The position numbers and the translations under genes are program-made. The notes beneath the pieces are model-generated. The model searched no databases. It saw nothing but the letters and a program-made list of their open reading frames with translations, and was not told the origin of the DNA. Positions 35,989 through 44,800 of a DNA stretch of 64,000 nt are shown in pieces; position 1 is the first letter of the stretch, and the number at the start of each line of letters is the position of its first letter. Source of the stretch: Mesorhizobium sp. (GTDB lineage: Bacteria > Pseudomonadota > Alphaproteobacteria > Rhizobiales > Rhizobiaceae); contig SAQL01000003.1 of assembly GCA_004020645.1 (NCBI GenBank), positions 310,001 through 374,000 of the forward strand, read 5' to 3'.

Positions 35989-37617
35989 ATGTTTGAATCC
36001 CTTCAGGAGCGCCTTGGCTCCATCCTGAACGGCCTTACCGGCCGCGGTGCCCTGTCCGAGGCCGATGTCTCGGCGGCGCTGCGCGAGGTGCGCCGTGCGC
36101 TGCTCGAGGCCGACGTGGCGCTGGAAGTGGTGCGTTCCTTCACCGACAAGGTGCGCGAGAAAGCCGTCGGCGCCGCCGTGCTGAAGTCGATCAAGCCCGG
36201 CCAGATGGTCGTCAAGATCGTCCATGACGAGCTGGTCGAGATGCTGGGCGCCGAAGGCGTCGCCATCGACCTCAATGCGCCGGCTCCGGTCGTCATCATG
36301 ATGGTCGGCCTGCAGGGCTCCGGCAAGACGACGACATCGGCCAAGATCGCCAAGCGCCTCACCGAGCGTCAGAACAAGAAGGTTCTGATGGCCTCGCTCG
36401 ACACGCGGCGTCCCGCCGCGCAGGAGCAGCTCCGTCAGCTCGGCGAGCAGGTCAAGGTCGCCACGCTGCCGATCGTCGAGGGCCAGACGCCGGTCGACAT
36501 CGCCCGCCGCGCTGTGCAGGCGGCAAAGCTCGGCGGCCATGACGTCGTCATCCTCGACACCGCCGGCCGCACCCATATCGACGAGCCGCTGATGGCCGAG
36601 ATGGCCGACATCAAGAAGGTGTCGTCGCCGCACGAGATCCTTTTGGTTGCCGATTCGCTGACCGGCCAGGACGCCGTCAATCTGGCGAAAAGCTTCGATG
36701 AGCGCGTCGGCATCACCGGGCTGGTGCTGACCCGCATGGATGGTGATGGGCGTGGTGGTGCAGCACTTTCCATGCGCGCCGTCACCGGCAAGCCGATCAA
36801 GCTGATCGGCACCGGCGAGAAAATGGACGGGTTGGAGGAATTCCATCCCAAGCGCATCGCCGACCGCATCCTCGGCATGGGCGACATCATCAGCCTGGTC
36901 GAAAAGGCTGCCGAAAACATCGACGCCGAGCAGGCGGCGGCGATGGCCAAGAAAATGCAGTCGGGCAAGTTCGACCTGAACGACCTTGCCGGCCAGCTTC
37001 AGCAGATGTCGAAGATGGGCGGCATGGGCGGTATCATGGGCATGATGCCGGGCATGGGCAAGATGAAGGACCAGATGGCCGCCGCCGGTCTCGACGACAA
37101 GATGTTCGGCCGCCAGCTCGCCATCATCTCGTCAATGACCAAGGCCGAGCGCGCCAACCCCGATATTCTGAAGCACTCGCGCAAGAAGCGCATCGCCGCC
37201 GGCTCCGGCACCGACGCGGCCGAGATCAACAAGCTCCTGAAGATGCATCGCGGCATGGCCGACATGATGAAGGCGATGGGCGGCAAGGGCAAAGGCGGTG
37301 GCCTGATGCGCGGCATGATGGGCGGCCTGGCCCAGAAGATGGGCCTCGGCGGCATGATGCCAGGGGGCATGGGTGGCCCGGGCGGCATGGTGGGGGGCGG
37401 CATGCCGGACCTGTCCAAGATGGATCCCAAGCAGCTCGAAGCCTTGCAGAAGCAGGCGCAGGCAGCCGGTCTCGGGGGCATGAAGGGCCTGCCCGGTGGC
37501 CTTCCAGGTGGCGGTGGCCTGCCTGGGCTGCCCGGCGGCATGAAGCTTCCTGGTCTGCCGGGATCTGGCGGCGGTCTGCCAATGCTCGGCAAGAACGGCC
37601 CCGGCAAGAAGAAGTGA
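35989..37617 (+). CDS. ffh: signal recognition particle GTPase Ffh
   Basis: 542 aa. N domain (MFESLQERLGSILNGLTGRG), G domain with G1 GLQGSGKTTTSAKIA, G3 DTAGRTHID and G4 TRMDGDGRGGAALS, then a methionine-rich M domain that binds SRP RNA and signal sequences (KMGGMGGIMGMMPGMG). The last ~110 residues form an unusually long Gly/Met/Pro/Leu-rich tail ending GPGKKK. It targets nascent membrane proteins to FtsY and SecYEG. The chorismate mutase and rpsP follow. Confidence 0.97.
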   Translation: MFESLQERLGSILNGLTGRGALSEADVSAALREVRRALLEADVALEVVRSFTDKVREKAVGAAVLKSIKPGQMVVKIVHDELVEMLGAEGVAIDLNAPAPVVIMMVGLQGSGKTTTSAKIAKRLTERQNKKVLMASLDTRRPAAQEQLRQLGEQVKVATLPIVEGQTPVDIARRAVQAAKLGGHDVVILDTAGRTHIDEPLMAEMADIKKVSSPHEILLVADSLTGQDAVNLAKSFDERVGITGLVLTRMDGDGRGGAALSMRAVTGKPIKLIGTGEKMDGLEEFHPKRIADRILGMGDIISLVEKAAENIDAEQAAAMAKKMQSGKFDLNDLAGQLQQMSKMGGMGGIMGMMPGMGKMKDQMAAAGLDDKMFGRQLAIISSMTKAERANPDILKHSRKKRIAAGSGTDAAEINKLLKMHRGMADMMKAMGGKGKGGGLMRGMMGGLAQKMGLGGMMPGGMGGPGGMVGGGMPDLSKMDPKQLEALQKQAQAAGLGGMKGLPGGLPGGGGLPGLPGGMKLPGLPGSGGGLPMLGKNGPGKKK

Positions 37618-37624
37618 GGGCGCC

Positions 37625-37951
37625 ATGAACGAAGAGAAGGACATGGCCGACGCTCGTGCGGCGCTGGTCGACTACCGCGCCTCGATCGACAACATCGACG
37701 CAGCGCTCATCCACATGCTGGCCGAGCGTTTCCGCTGCACCAAGGCGGTCGGCGAGCTGAAGGCGTCGCATGGCCTGCCACCGGCCGATCCGGCACGCGA
37801 GCAGCAGCAGATCGCCCGCCTTCGCCAACTGGCGAAGGACGCCCATCTCGACCCGGATTTCGCGGAGAAATTCCTGAACTTCGTCGTCCGCGAAGTGATC
37901 CGGCATCACGAGCATATCGCCGCATCCAACGGCGTTACGAAAACCGGCTGA
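37625..37951 (+). CDS. chorismate mutase (AroQ type, monofunctional)
   Basis: 108 aa, all-helical AroQ fold: YRASIDNIDAALIHMLAERF, RCTKAVGELKASHGLP and VVREVIRHHEH match the usual pattern with Arg and Lys active-site positions (R48-type RF-x-T-K-A-V). Converts chorismate to prephenate in the cytoplasm. It starts 7 bp after the ffh stop and lacks a signal peptide or fused dehydratase. This position is common in Rhizobiales. Confidence 0.93.
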   Translation: MNEEKDMADARAALVDYRASIDNIDAALIHMLAERFRCTKAVGELKASHGLPPADPAREQQQIARLRQLAKDAHLDPDFAEKFLNFVVREVIRHHEHIAASNGVTKTG

Positions 37952-37958
37952 GGACCAG

Positions 37959-38005
37959 TGCATGTCGCCCAAAAGTGCGCAGCGGTTTTGGGACAACGAC
38001 ATGCA
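37959..38005. repeat. palindromic repeat (family C)
   Basis: TGCATGTCG...CGACATGCA with inner CCCAAAA/TTTTGGG. It lies within the ffh-chorismate mutase-rpsP row, 54 bp before rpsP. As RNA it would form a hairpin in the intercistronic region and may uncouple rpsP expression. Confidence 0.85.
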
Positions 38006-38058
38006 TAAAGACGACAGCCATAACCCCGATCAACGAATCAGAATTTTAGGAGAAGAAA

Positions 38059-38451
38059 ATGCCACTGAAAATCCGACTGGCCCGTGCGGGCTCGAAGAAG
38101 CGTCCCTATTACCACGTCGTCGTCGCCGACGCCCGTTCGCCGCGCGACGGCCGTTTCATCGAGTCGCTCGGCTCGTGGAACCCGCTGCTGCCCAAGGACG
38201 GCGAGCGGGTCAAGGTCGACGCCGACCGCGTCAAGCATTGGCTCTCGCATGGCGCCCAGCCGACCGACCGCGTGCTGCGCTTCCTCGACGAGGCCGGCAT
38301 CGCCAAGCGTGAGGCCCGGTCCAACCCGAAGAAGGCCGAGCCCGGCAAGAAGGCGCAGGAACGCGCCGCACTTCTGAAGAAGGCGCAGGACGATGCAGCC
38401 GCCGCCGCGGCAGCCGCGCCGACCGAGGCGGAAGCCGCGACCGCCGAATAA
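38059..38451 (+). CDS. rpsP: 30S ribosomal protein S16
   Basis: 130 aa. The conserved start [20 protein letters not shown] and [18 protein letters not shown] are diagnostic. A Lys/Ala-rich C-terminal extension (residues ~95-130, [20 protein letters not shown]) is typical of alphaproteobacteria. AGGAGAA is 4 bp upstream of the ATG. A strong terminator follows directly, so rimM/trmD/rplS are not co-transcribed with it here. Confidence 0.98.
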   Translation: MPLKIRLARAGSKKRPYYHVVVADARSPRDGRFIESLGSWNPLLPKDGERVKVDADRVKHWLSHGAQPTDRVLRFLDEAGIAKREARSNPKKAEPGKKAQERAALLKKAQDDAAAAAAAAPTEAEAATAE

Positions 38452-38473
38452 TCTAATCTGCTTTTATCCCACG

Positions 38474-38506
38474 AAACGGCGGGCGCCTTTGTCCGCCGTT
38501 TTGTTG
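38474..38506 (+). terminator. Rho-independent terminator after rpsP
   Basis: Stem AAACGGCGG/CCGCCGTTT with a 10-nt loop, then TTTGTTGTTT. It starts 23 bp after the rpsP stop. Confidence 0.88.
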
Positions 38507-38532
38507 TTTCGTCCGACTATGACGCGGCCCGA

Positions 38533-38796
38533 TCAATAGCCTTCAGGGCAGCGGGCGATGTAGACACGCCCATCGCGACCGCGATAGCGGCACCGGCCGG
38601 GTTCGGTAGCACGACCGATCAGTGCGCCGGCGAGGGCGCCGACAGCACCACCGACCACCGCACCTTCAACTTCGTCATCGGCCACTGCAGCGCCGATAGC
38701 AGCGCCCCCTAGCCCACCGACCGCCGCGCCCTGTTCTGTCCGGGAACAGGCTGCGAGCGAGGTTACCAGTACCATCAGGACTACCAGTTTCTTCAT
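38533..38796 (-). CDS. small glycine-zipper lipoprotein
   Basis: 87 aa from the ATG at 38796. The type II signal is MKKLVVLMVLVTSLAACSRT, with lipobox LAAC (Cys17). It is followed by a Gly/Ala-rich glycine-zipper stretch (AAVGGLGGAAIGAAVADD, VVGGAVGALAGALIG) and a short C-terminal CRYRGRDGRVYIARCPEGY. Resembles the YMGG/glycine-zipper outer-membrane lipoproteins. Convergent with rpsP. Confidence 0.83.
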   Translation of the reverse strand: MKKLVVLMVLVTSLAACSRTEQGAAVGGLGGAAIGAAVADDEVEGAVVGGAVGALAGALIGRATEPGRCRYRGRDGRVYIARCPEGY

Positions 38797-38951
38797 TGTC
38801 GTTCCTCTCAACCGGGTTTTCCGTCCTCGCCGCCACATCTTCTAACTCGCAAACGGGCGATTTGATCCAAAGTCAAAAGAAGAAGGGTGGCGGCAGACCG
38901 TGGTCCTCTCCGGCGACGCGACCGCCATCGAACGGCTTTTTGAAGTCGACG

Positions 38952-39362
38952 CTATCGGTTGAACAGGATCAGCGCGCGCACCCTGGGATTGCGCAGGAAA
39001 AGGCCGCCCCACAAGATGAAGCCGAGATAGACGCCGAACAGTGTGTGCAAAAACAGCGGGCTGCCGATACGTATATGCGTCGCGATGGCGCCACCGAGAT
39101 AGGCGGTGAGCAGGATGGCGCCGAGCACCGAGGTGCGCGGCACCGCATAGAGCGCGGTCGAGACCAGCCCGATGATGCCGAGCATGCGCGAGACGTTGGG
39201 ATCGGCCGGCCAGCCGAGCTGCACCATGGTCTGGGTGACGACATCGAGCGGCGGCAGCTTGATGACGCCGTCGAAGATCATGAACAGCACGATGAGGGCG
39301 CTGAGCCCTCGGCCGGTCCACAGCGCGCCCGGCGTGACGGATGCTGTTTGAGACATGGTCAT
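38952..39362 (-). CDS. DoxX family membrane protein
   Basis: About 136 aa with four hydrophobic segments: LSALIVLFMIFDGVIKL, MLGIIGLVSTALYAV, VLGAILLTAYLGGAIATHIR and LFGVYLGFILWGGLFL. The motif TAYLGGAIATHIRIG is typical of DoxX/DoxD-like proteins. GGAGG precedes two possible starts, ATG 39362 and ATG 39356. Function in envelope redox balance is suspected for the family but not shown here. Confidence 0.85.
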   Translation of the reverse strand: MTMSQTASVTPGALWTGRGLSALIVLFMIFDGVIKLPPLDVVTQTMVQLGWPADPNVSRMLGIIGLVSTALYAVPRTSVLGAILLTAYLGGAIATHIRIGSPLFLHTLFGVYLGFILWGGLFLRNPRVRALILFNR

Positions 39363-39483
39363 TGGTCCTCCGGTTGTTTCGAGCCCTCTTGGAGGCTCGA
39401 ACCAAGGACGCGGCGTGAGGCGGCGATCCGACACGCCTACGGCCTTTGAGCGCACGGCGCTGCCATGAGCGTGGGAACAAACC

Positions 39484-40389
39484 CTAGGAGAAATAGTATT
39501 TTTCGGCGGGGATCATTTTTGGCGGCGCCTCGCCGAGCGCCTCGAACACCGAGATTTCACAGACGCGGCACAGGCCGTCGAGGGCGAGGTCGTTGGCCTC
39601 GGTGCCGAACGGGTCCTCGAGTTCCTCCGAGAGCGCGTCGAGGCCGAAGAAGGTGTAGGCGATCAGCGCCGTGAACAGCGGCGTCGCCCACCCGGCAGTC
39701 GAGGCGAGCCCAAACGGCAGCAGCAGGCAGAAGATATAGGCGGTGCGCTGCAGGAGCAGCGTGTAGGCAAACGGAAGCGGTGTTCCCATGATGCGCTCGC
39801 AGCCGGCCTGCGCTGCGGCGATTTGCGACAGGCGCTCGTCGAGGATGCGGTACCCCATGACGTCGATCGAGCCGGCCCTGTACAGCGCGGCGGCTCGCTC
39901 GCCCATCCGCCGCACCATGGCGTCGGGCGGGTTGGCCAGCTTGGCGGCACTTTCGGCCTCTTCGCCGATGAACGCGCGTGCGTCCGATGTTGCGTCCACC
40001 CGCCGAAGCAGGCCGCGCAGGAAGTGGCAGAAGGCGATCGCCTCCATCAGCAGGCCGCGCAGTTCCGCCCGGTTTTCGATCATGCCGGTGCTGGCGCGCG
40101 CCAGATTGCGAATGTCGAAGACAAGCTGGCCCCACAGCTTGCGCGCTTCCCACCAGCGGTCATAGGCGGCATTGTTGCGGAAACCGAGATAGATCGACAG
40201 CGCCACACCGAGCAAGGCGAACGGCGCGGGGCCGGCATTGCCGAAGTCGAGCTTCAGCGCTCTGACCGCCAGCACCACCAGCGCGCCATAGACGCCGAAG
40301 CCGAAGATCTGCGGCAGGATGCGCGGCACCACCGATCCGCGCATGATGAAGAACAGATGCAAGAATCCCGGGCGCGGGCGAACGATCAT
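39484..40389 (-). CDS. bestrophin family (UPF0187) ion channel
   Basis: 301 aa from the ATG at 40389 (AAAAGGGG upstream). Bestrophin core: MIVRPRPGFLHLFFIMRGSV, FRNNAAYDRWWEARKLWGQL (the most conserved block) and EELEDPFGTEANDLALDGLC. Bacterial bestrophins are pentameric inner-membrane channels, some for Na+, others for anions. Selectivity cannot be told from sequence. It is divergent from the ACT-domain gene. Confidence 0.9.
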   Translation of the reverse strand: MIVRPRPGFLHLFFIMRGSVVPRILPQIFGFGVYGALVVLAVRALKLDFGNAGPAPFALLGVALSIYLGFRNNAAYDRWWEARKLWGQLVFDIRNLARASTGMIENRAELRGLLMEAIAFCHFLRGLLRRVDATSDARAFIGEEAESAAKLANPPDAMVRRMGERAAALYRAGSIDVMGYRILDERLSQIAAAQAGCERIMGTPLPFAYTLLLQRTAYIFCLLLPFGLASTAGWATPLFTALIAYTFFGLDALSEELEDPFGTEANDLALDGLCRVCEISVFEALGEAPPKMIPAEKYYFS

Positions 40390-40545
40390 CGAAACCCCTT
40401 TTACGGACCGGCAATGATCCTGATCGGTTCCATTGTGCGATGCAATACACGCACAAGCCCAGCCGCCAGCGACATGGCGACGTCGTCTTGCCGGCCTGGG
40501 GCCGAGCACGTTATCGAAACTCCGCAAGATATTCGGGAGCAATCG

Positions 40546-40953
40546 ATGGCCGGCGAGACCGATCTGAACAAACTGCTGGCAACGATGACGCCGGAATTGC
40601 GTCCCGGCATCCACGTCTTCGCCACACTGCCGCGCGATGCGCCCGTATCGGACAGCCTCGAGCCGGTGATGCTGTTTCGCGAGCGCGAGGGGACGACGGT
40701 GATCGCGCTAGAGGAGGAAGCCGAGGCCACTGGCCTGGAGATCGTGTTTCGCTGCCGCATGGTGACGCTGAACATCCATTCGTCGCTGGAGGCGGTAGGC
40801 TTCCTCGCCGCCATCACCACGCGTCTTGCCGCCGCCGGCATGGGTGTAAATCCGGTCTCGGCGTTCTATCATGACCATCTGTTCGTCCCGGCCGACCGGG
40901 CGGAGGACGCGATGGAGATACTAACGAGGCTGGCGGAGGAGAACCGTGATTGA
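40546..40953 (+). CDS. ACT domain-containing protein (DUF2241 type)
   Basis: 135 aa from the ATG at 40546, with GGGAG upstream. It begins ETDLNKLLATMTPELRPGIH, then two ACT-like halves; TLNIHSSLEAVGFLAAITTR and GVNPVSAFYHDHLFVPADRA are typical of this family. ACT folds usually bind amino acids or nucleotides. No enzymatic domain is attached. Function unknown. Confidence 0.82.
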   Translation: MAGETDLNKLLATMTPELRPGIHVFATLPRDAPVSDSLEPVMLFREREGTTVIALEEEAEATGLEIVFRCRMVTLNIHSSLEAVGFLAAITTRLAAAGMGVNPVSAFYHDHLFVPADRAEDAMEILTRLAEENRD

Positions 40954-41003
40954 GGCGTTGCGTCAAAACTGAGCAGAATTTGAGACGCCATGCCGCCCCT
41001 CAT

Positions 41004-41258
41004 CCCCCTGCCGGGACCTTCTCCCGTGAACAGGGAGAAGGGGGCTAACGGCCGAAGGCCGAGCCCGCGACTGCGGGCCGCCGGTTGTCCAGCGCCCCGC
41101 GGAGGGCCCGCCGCGGCAGCGGCGATACGGCCCCCTGCCGGGACCTTTTCCCGTGAACAGGGAGAAGGGGGCTAACGGCCGAAGGTCGAGCCCGCGACTG
41201 CGGGCCGCCGGTTGTCCGGCGCCCCCGCGTAGGGCCCGCCGCGGCAGCGGCGAAACGG
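41004..41258. repeat. two tandem copies of a 127-bp family A element
   Basis: Copy 1 41004-41130, copy 2 41131-41258, differing by a handful of bases (for example CCTTCTCCCG against CCTTTTCCCG). Each has CTCCCGTGAACAGGGAGAAG and CCCGCGACTGCGGG hairpins. The second copy ends about 15 bp from the asd stop codon. Confidence 0.88.
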
Positions 41259-41272
41259 CCCGTGAGCGAAAA

Positions 41273-42307
41273 CTATGCCGCCTTCTTCTTCGGCTGGATC
41301 AGCCCGCGCTCGATCAGCAATTCGGCGATCTGCACCGCGTTGAGTGCGGCGCCCTTGCGCAGATTGTCGGAGACGATCCACATCGACAGGCCGTTGTCGA
41401 TGGTCGAATCCTCGCGGATGCGCGAGATGAAGGTGGCGTCCTCGCCGGCCGAGTCCAGCGGTGTGATGTAGCCGCCGTTCTCGCGCTTGTCGAGAACCTG
41501 GCAGCCCGGCGCTTCGCGCAGGATCTCACGTGCTTCCTCGGCGGTGATCGGCTTTTCGAACTCGATGTTGACCGCTTCCGAATGGCCGATGAACACCGGC
41601 ACGCGCACGCAGGTCGCCGTCAGCTTGATCTTGGGGTCGAGCATCTTCTTGGTCTCGGCGACCATCTTCCACTCCTCCTTGGTGAAGCCGTCATCAAGGA
41701 AGACGTCGATATGCGGGATGACGTTGAAGGCGATGCGCTTGGTGAACTTCTTGACGTCGACCTGGTCGGCGACGAATACGGCGCGGGTCTGCGTGAACAA
41801 CTCGTCCATGCCTTCCTTGCCGGCGCCGGAGACCGATTGATAGGTGGCGACGACGACGCGCTTGATGGTGGCGAAGTCGTGCAACGGCTTCAGCGCCACG
41901 ACCAGCTGCGCCGTCGAGCAGTTCGGGTTGGCGATGATGTTCTTGCGCGTGAACAGCGAAATCGCGCCCGGGTTCACCTCCGGCACGATCAGCGGCACGT
42001 CCTGGTCGTAGCGGAAGGCCGACGAGTTATCGATGACGACGCAGCCCTGCTTGCCGATCTTCGGCGACCATTCCTTCGAGACATTGCCGCCGGCAGACAT
42101 GATGCAGATGTCGGTGTCGGAAAAATCATATTGGTCGAGCGCCCTGACCTTCAGCGTGCGGTCGCCGAACGACACTTCCGTGCCCTGGCTGCGCCGCGAG
42201 GCCAGCGCCACCACCTCGCTCACCGGAAAGCCGCGCTCTTCCAGTATGTTGAGCATTTCCCGGCCCACATTGCCCGTGGCGCCGACGATTGCAACCTTGA
42301 AACTCAT
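41273..42307 (-). CDS. asd: aspartate-semialdehyde dehydrogenase
   Basis: 344 aa from the ATG at 42307 (AGGAGATTTCG upstream). NADP motif VAIVGATGNVGREML, catalytic Cys130 in IANPNCSTAQLVVALKPLHD, and the catalytic His in FIGHSEAVNIEFEKP. It reduces aspartyl phosphate to aspartate semialdehyde, feeding lysine/DAP, threonine, methionine and isoleucine synthesis. Full length. Confidence 0.97.
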   Translation of the reverse strand: MSFKVAIVGATGNVGREMLNILEERGFPVSEVVALASRRSQGTEVSFGDRTLKVRALDQYDFSDTDICIMSAGGNVSKEWSPKIGKQGCVVIDNSSAFRYDQDVPLIVPEVNPGAISLFTRKNIIANPNCSTAQLVVALKPLHDFATIKRVVVATYQSVSGAGKEGMDELFTQTRAVFVADQVDVKKFTKRIAFNVIPHIDVFLDDGFTKEEWKMVAETKKMLDPKIKLTATCVRVPVFIGHSEAVNIEFEKPITAEEAREILREAPGCQVLDKRENGGYITPLDSAGEDATFISRIREDSTIDNGLSMWIVSDNLRKGAALNAVQIAELLIERGLIQPKKKAA

Positions 42308-42743
42308 CGAAATCTCCTGTCCTCTCCGCTCGGTTGTTGGAGAAAACCCGCCGGCCGAAGCGGGTTTCAACCCCCGGGCCGGACCCGGGAGAGGGTGGTT
42401 AGGCCAAGGGAATCAGACCGTTTTAGTGGTCGTTTTAGCCGTGGTTTTGCTGGAACGAGGAGACGCGCCGACACGCCCGGCCCAATGGTTTGCATTGCGG
42501 CCGGGGAAGTCGAATGCAAGAAGCGCCATCAAAAGGCCGCGCATCGAAACTATCCCGTTCGGTGCCGGCTTTTACGCGGTTTGCGTAAAGAGTCAATCGC
42601 GACGCGGCGAGGCGGCTTGCCCTGTACAATGGCGGCGGCGCGAAGTACGAACGATTGGATCGTTTGGCTTGTGGCGCTCTTGGCGCTCGCCGACGGATGA
42701 CCCATTGCCGGGCATAAAAGAATCCGAATTCCGAAAGAAGCAT

Positions 42744-44600
42744 ATGTCCAATTTCGAAGCACTTGTCCCTGCGCTGGCAAAGGCGCTGGAAAAACGCGGT
42801 TATGTCGAGCTGACACCGGTGCAGAAGGCGGTTCTCGAGCTCGGGCAGGCCGATGCGCTGGTTTCGGCGCAGACCGGCTCCGGCAAGACCGTCGCCTTCG
42901 GCCTGGCCCTGGCGCCGACCCTTCTCGATGGCGCCGAGCGCTTTTCCCACGCCGCCGCACCGCTGGCGCTTGCCGTCGCGCCGACGCGCGAGCTCGCTTT
43001 GCAGGTAACGCGCGAGCTGGAATGGCTCTACGAACTGACCGGTGCAGCGATAGCGTCCTGTGTGGGCGGCATGGACATGCGCACCGAGCGACGCGCGCTG
43101 GAACGCGGCGCCCACATCGTCGTCGGCACGCCCGGCCGGCTTCGCGACCACATCACCCGCAATTCGCTCGACATGTCTGAACTGAAGGCGGTCGTCCTCG
43201 ACGAGGCCGACGAGATGCTTGATCTCGGCTTTCGCGAGGATTTGGAATTCATCCTCGACGCCGCCCCTGCCGAGCGTCGCACGCTGATGTTTTCGGCCAC
43301 CGTGCCGCGCTCCATCGCCACGCTGGCCAAGGGCTACCAGCGCGACGCGGTGCGTATCTCGGCCTCCGGCGAGGAAAAGCAGCATCTCGACATTGAATAC
43401 CGGGCGCTGAGCGTGGCCCAAGCCGACCGGGAAAACGCCATCATCAACGTACTGCGCTATTACGAGGCGAAGAACGCACTGGTGTTCTGCAACACGCGCG
43501 CCGCCGTGAATCACCTGACCGCGCGCTTCAACAACCGCAACTTTTCTGTCGTCGCGCTTTCGGGCGAGCTGAGCCAGAACGAGCGCAGTCATGCGCTGCA
43601 GGCGATGCGCGACGGCCGCGCAAAAGTCTGCATCGCCACCGACGTGGCGGCGCGCGGCATCGACCTGCCCAACCTCGAACTGGTGATCCACGCCGACTTG
43701 CCGACCAATCCGGAGACGCTTCTGCACCGGAGCGGGCGGACCGGACGGGCGGGACGCAAAGGCGTCAGCGCGCTGATCGTGCCCAACAATGCCCGCCGGC
43801 GCACCGAACGGCTGCTGCAAAGCGCTGGCCTTGCGGCGACATGGGCAAGCCCGCCTTCGGCCGACGACGTCCTGCGCCGCGACGACGAGCGGATCCTCGC
43901 CGACCCGGTCTTCAGCGAGCCTGTGACAGACGATGAACGCGGCTTCGTCAGCACGCTTCTCGACCAACGTGGCGCCGAACTGGTGGCGGCGGCCTTTGTG
44001 CGGATGTGCCGCTCCAGCCGCTCGGCGCCCGAGGATCTCCTTGACGTCGCACCGTTCACGCCGTCAGGCGACAGGCCCTCTGGCGATCGATCCGCCCGTC
44101 GCGACGAGGCGCCAAGCCGCCGCGACGATTTCGGCGACAGCGTCTGGTTCTCGCTGTCGGTGGGGCGCCGGCAGAATGCCGAGCCGCGCTGGCTGATCCC
44201 GATGCTGTGCCGGACCGGCGGCATCTCCAAGCGCGAGATCGGCGCCATCAAGATGCAGCCGGAGGAAACCTTCGTGCAGATCGCGGCCGATTGGGCCGAC
44301 CGGTTTCTCCAGGCGATCGGGCCCGACCGCAAGCTGCAGAACAACATCGCGGTGAAGCGGCTGGACGGCACGCCCGACCTGTCGCGGGCCGGCTATCAGG
44401 AGCCACGGCCGGACAAGAAGCCACACCGTGGCAAGCGGACATTCGACCAGAACGCGCCCAAATTCGAGAAGCGCGCACCGTCAGCCGACCAGCGCCCTGC
44501 CGCGTTCGAGGCAAAGCCCTGGGCCGGTAAGGCAGGCAAGCCGAAATTCGACAAGGCCGGACCCGCCAAGAACAAGAAATCGAAGAAGCGGCCGGCCTGA
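42744..44600 (+). CDS. DEAD-box ATP-dependent RNA helicase with DbpA RNA-binding domain
   Basis: 618 aa from the ATG at 42744. Helicase core: Q motif ELTPVQKAVL, Walker A AQTGSGKT, PTRELA, TPGR, DEAD (VVLDEADEMLD), SAT (MFSATVP) and the C-terminal HRSGRTGRAG. A linker with basic/acidic repeats follows, then a DbpA-type RNA-binding domain (VWFSLSVGRRQNAEPRWLIP, GGISKREIGAI). A Lys/Pro-rich tail ends the protein. It probably remodels rRNA during 50S assembly or at low temperature. The frame is open upstream to 42033, antisense to asd, which I do not accept as coding. Confidence 0.93.
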   Translation: MSNFEALVPALAKALEKRGYVELTPVQKAVLELGQADALVSAQTGSGKTVAFGLALAPTLLDGAERFSHAAAPLALAVAPTRELALQVTRELEWLYELTGAAIASCVGGMDMRTERRALERGAHIVVGTPGRLRDHITRNSLDMSELKAVVLDEADEMLDLGFREDLEFILDAAPAERRTLMFSATVPRSIATLAKGYQRDAVRISASGEEKQHLDIEYRALSVAQADRENAIINVLRYYEAKNALVFCNTRAAVNHLTARFNNRNFSVVALSGELSQNERSHALQAMRDGRAKVCIATDVAARGIDLPNLELVIHADLPTNPETLLHRSGRTGRAGRKGVSALIVPNNARRRTERLLQSAGLAATWASPPSADDVLRRDDERILADPVFSEPVTDDERGFVSTLLDQRGAELVAAAFVRMCRSSRSAPEDLLDVAPFTPSGDRPSGDRSARRDEAPSRRDDFGDSVWFSLSVGRRQNAEPRWLIPMLCRTGGISKREIGAIKMQPEETFVQIAADWADRFLQAIGPDRKLQNNIAVKRLDGTPDLSRAGYQEPRPDKKPHRGKRTFDQNAPKFEKRAPSADQRPAAFEAKPWAGKAGKPKFDKAGPAKNKKSKKRPA

Positions 44601-44800
44601 ATTGTGCGATCTTGACAGGTGGCCAAAGAACGCCGTGGAAAACGAAAGCTGTAGCAAGGTTCTGCACGTCGCTTCGCTCCTGCCGCCTCGGGGATGATGA
44701 AGGCATGGTGGCGCGACATGCCCACAGCTCCATTTCGCACGCACCCCTTGCGGTCTGCCGCAACTTTGAACAGTCTGGCCAGCGGGACGAGGGGCAGGAC

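Noticed and set aside
42033..42743. Longer N-terminus for the helicase
   Set aside because: The extra 237 codons are antisense to asd and lack homology; the ATG at 42744 gives a normal helicase start.
42435..43967. 510-codon open frame on the minus strand
   Set aside because: Antisense to the DEAD-box helicase; no ribosome-binding site or domain.
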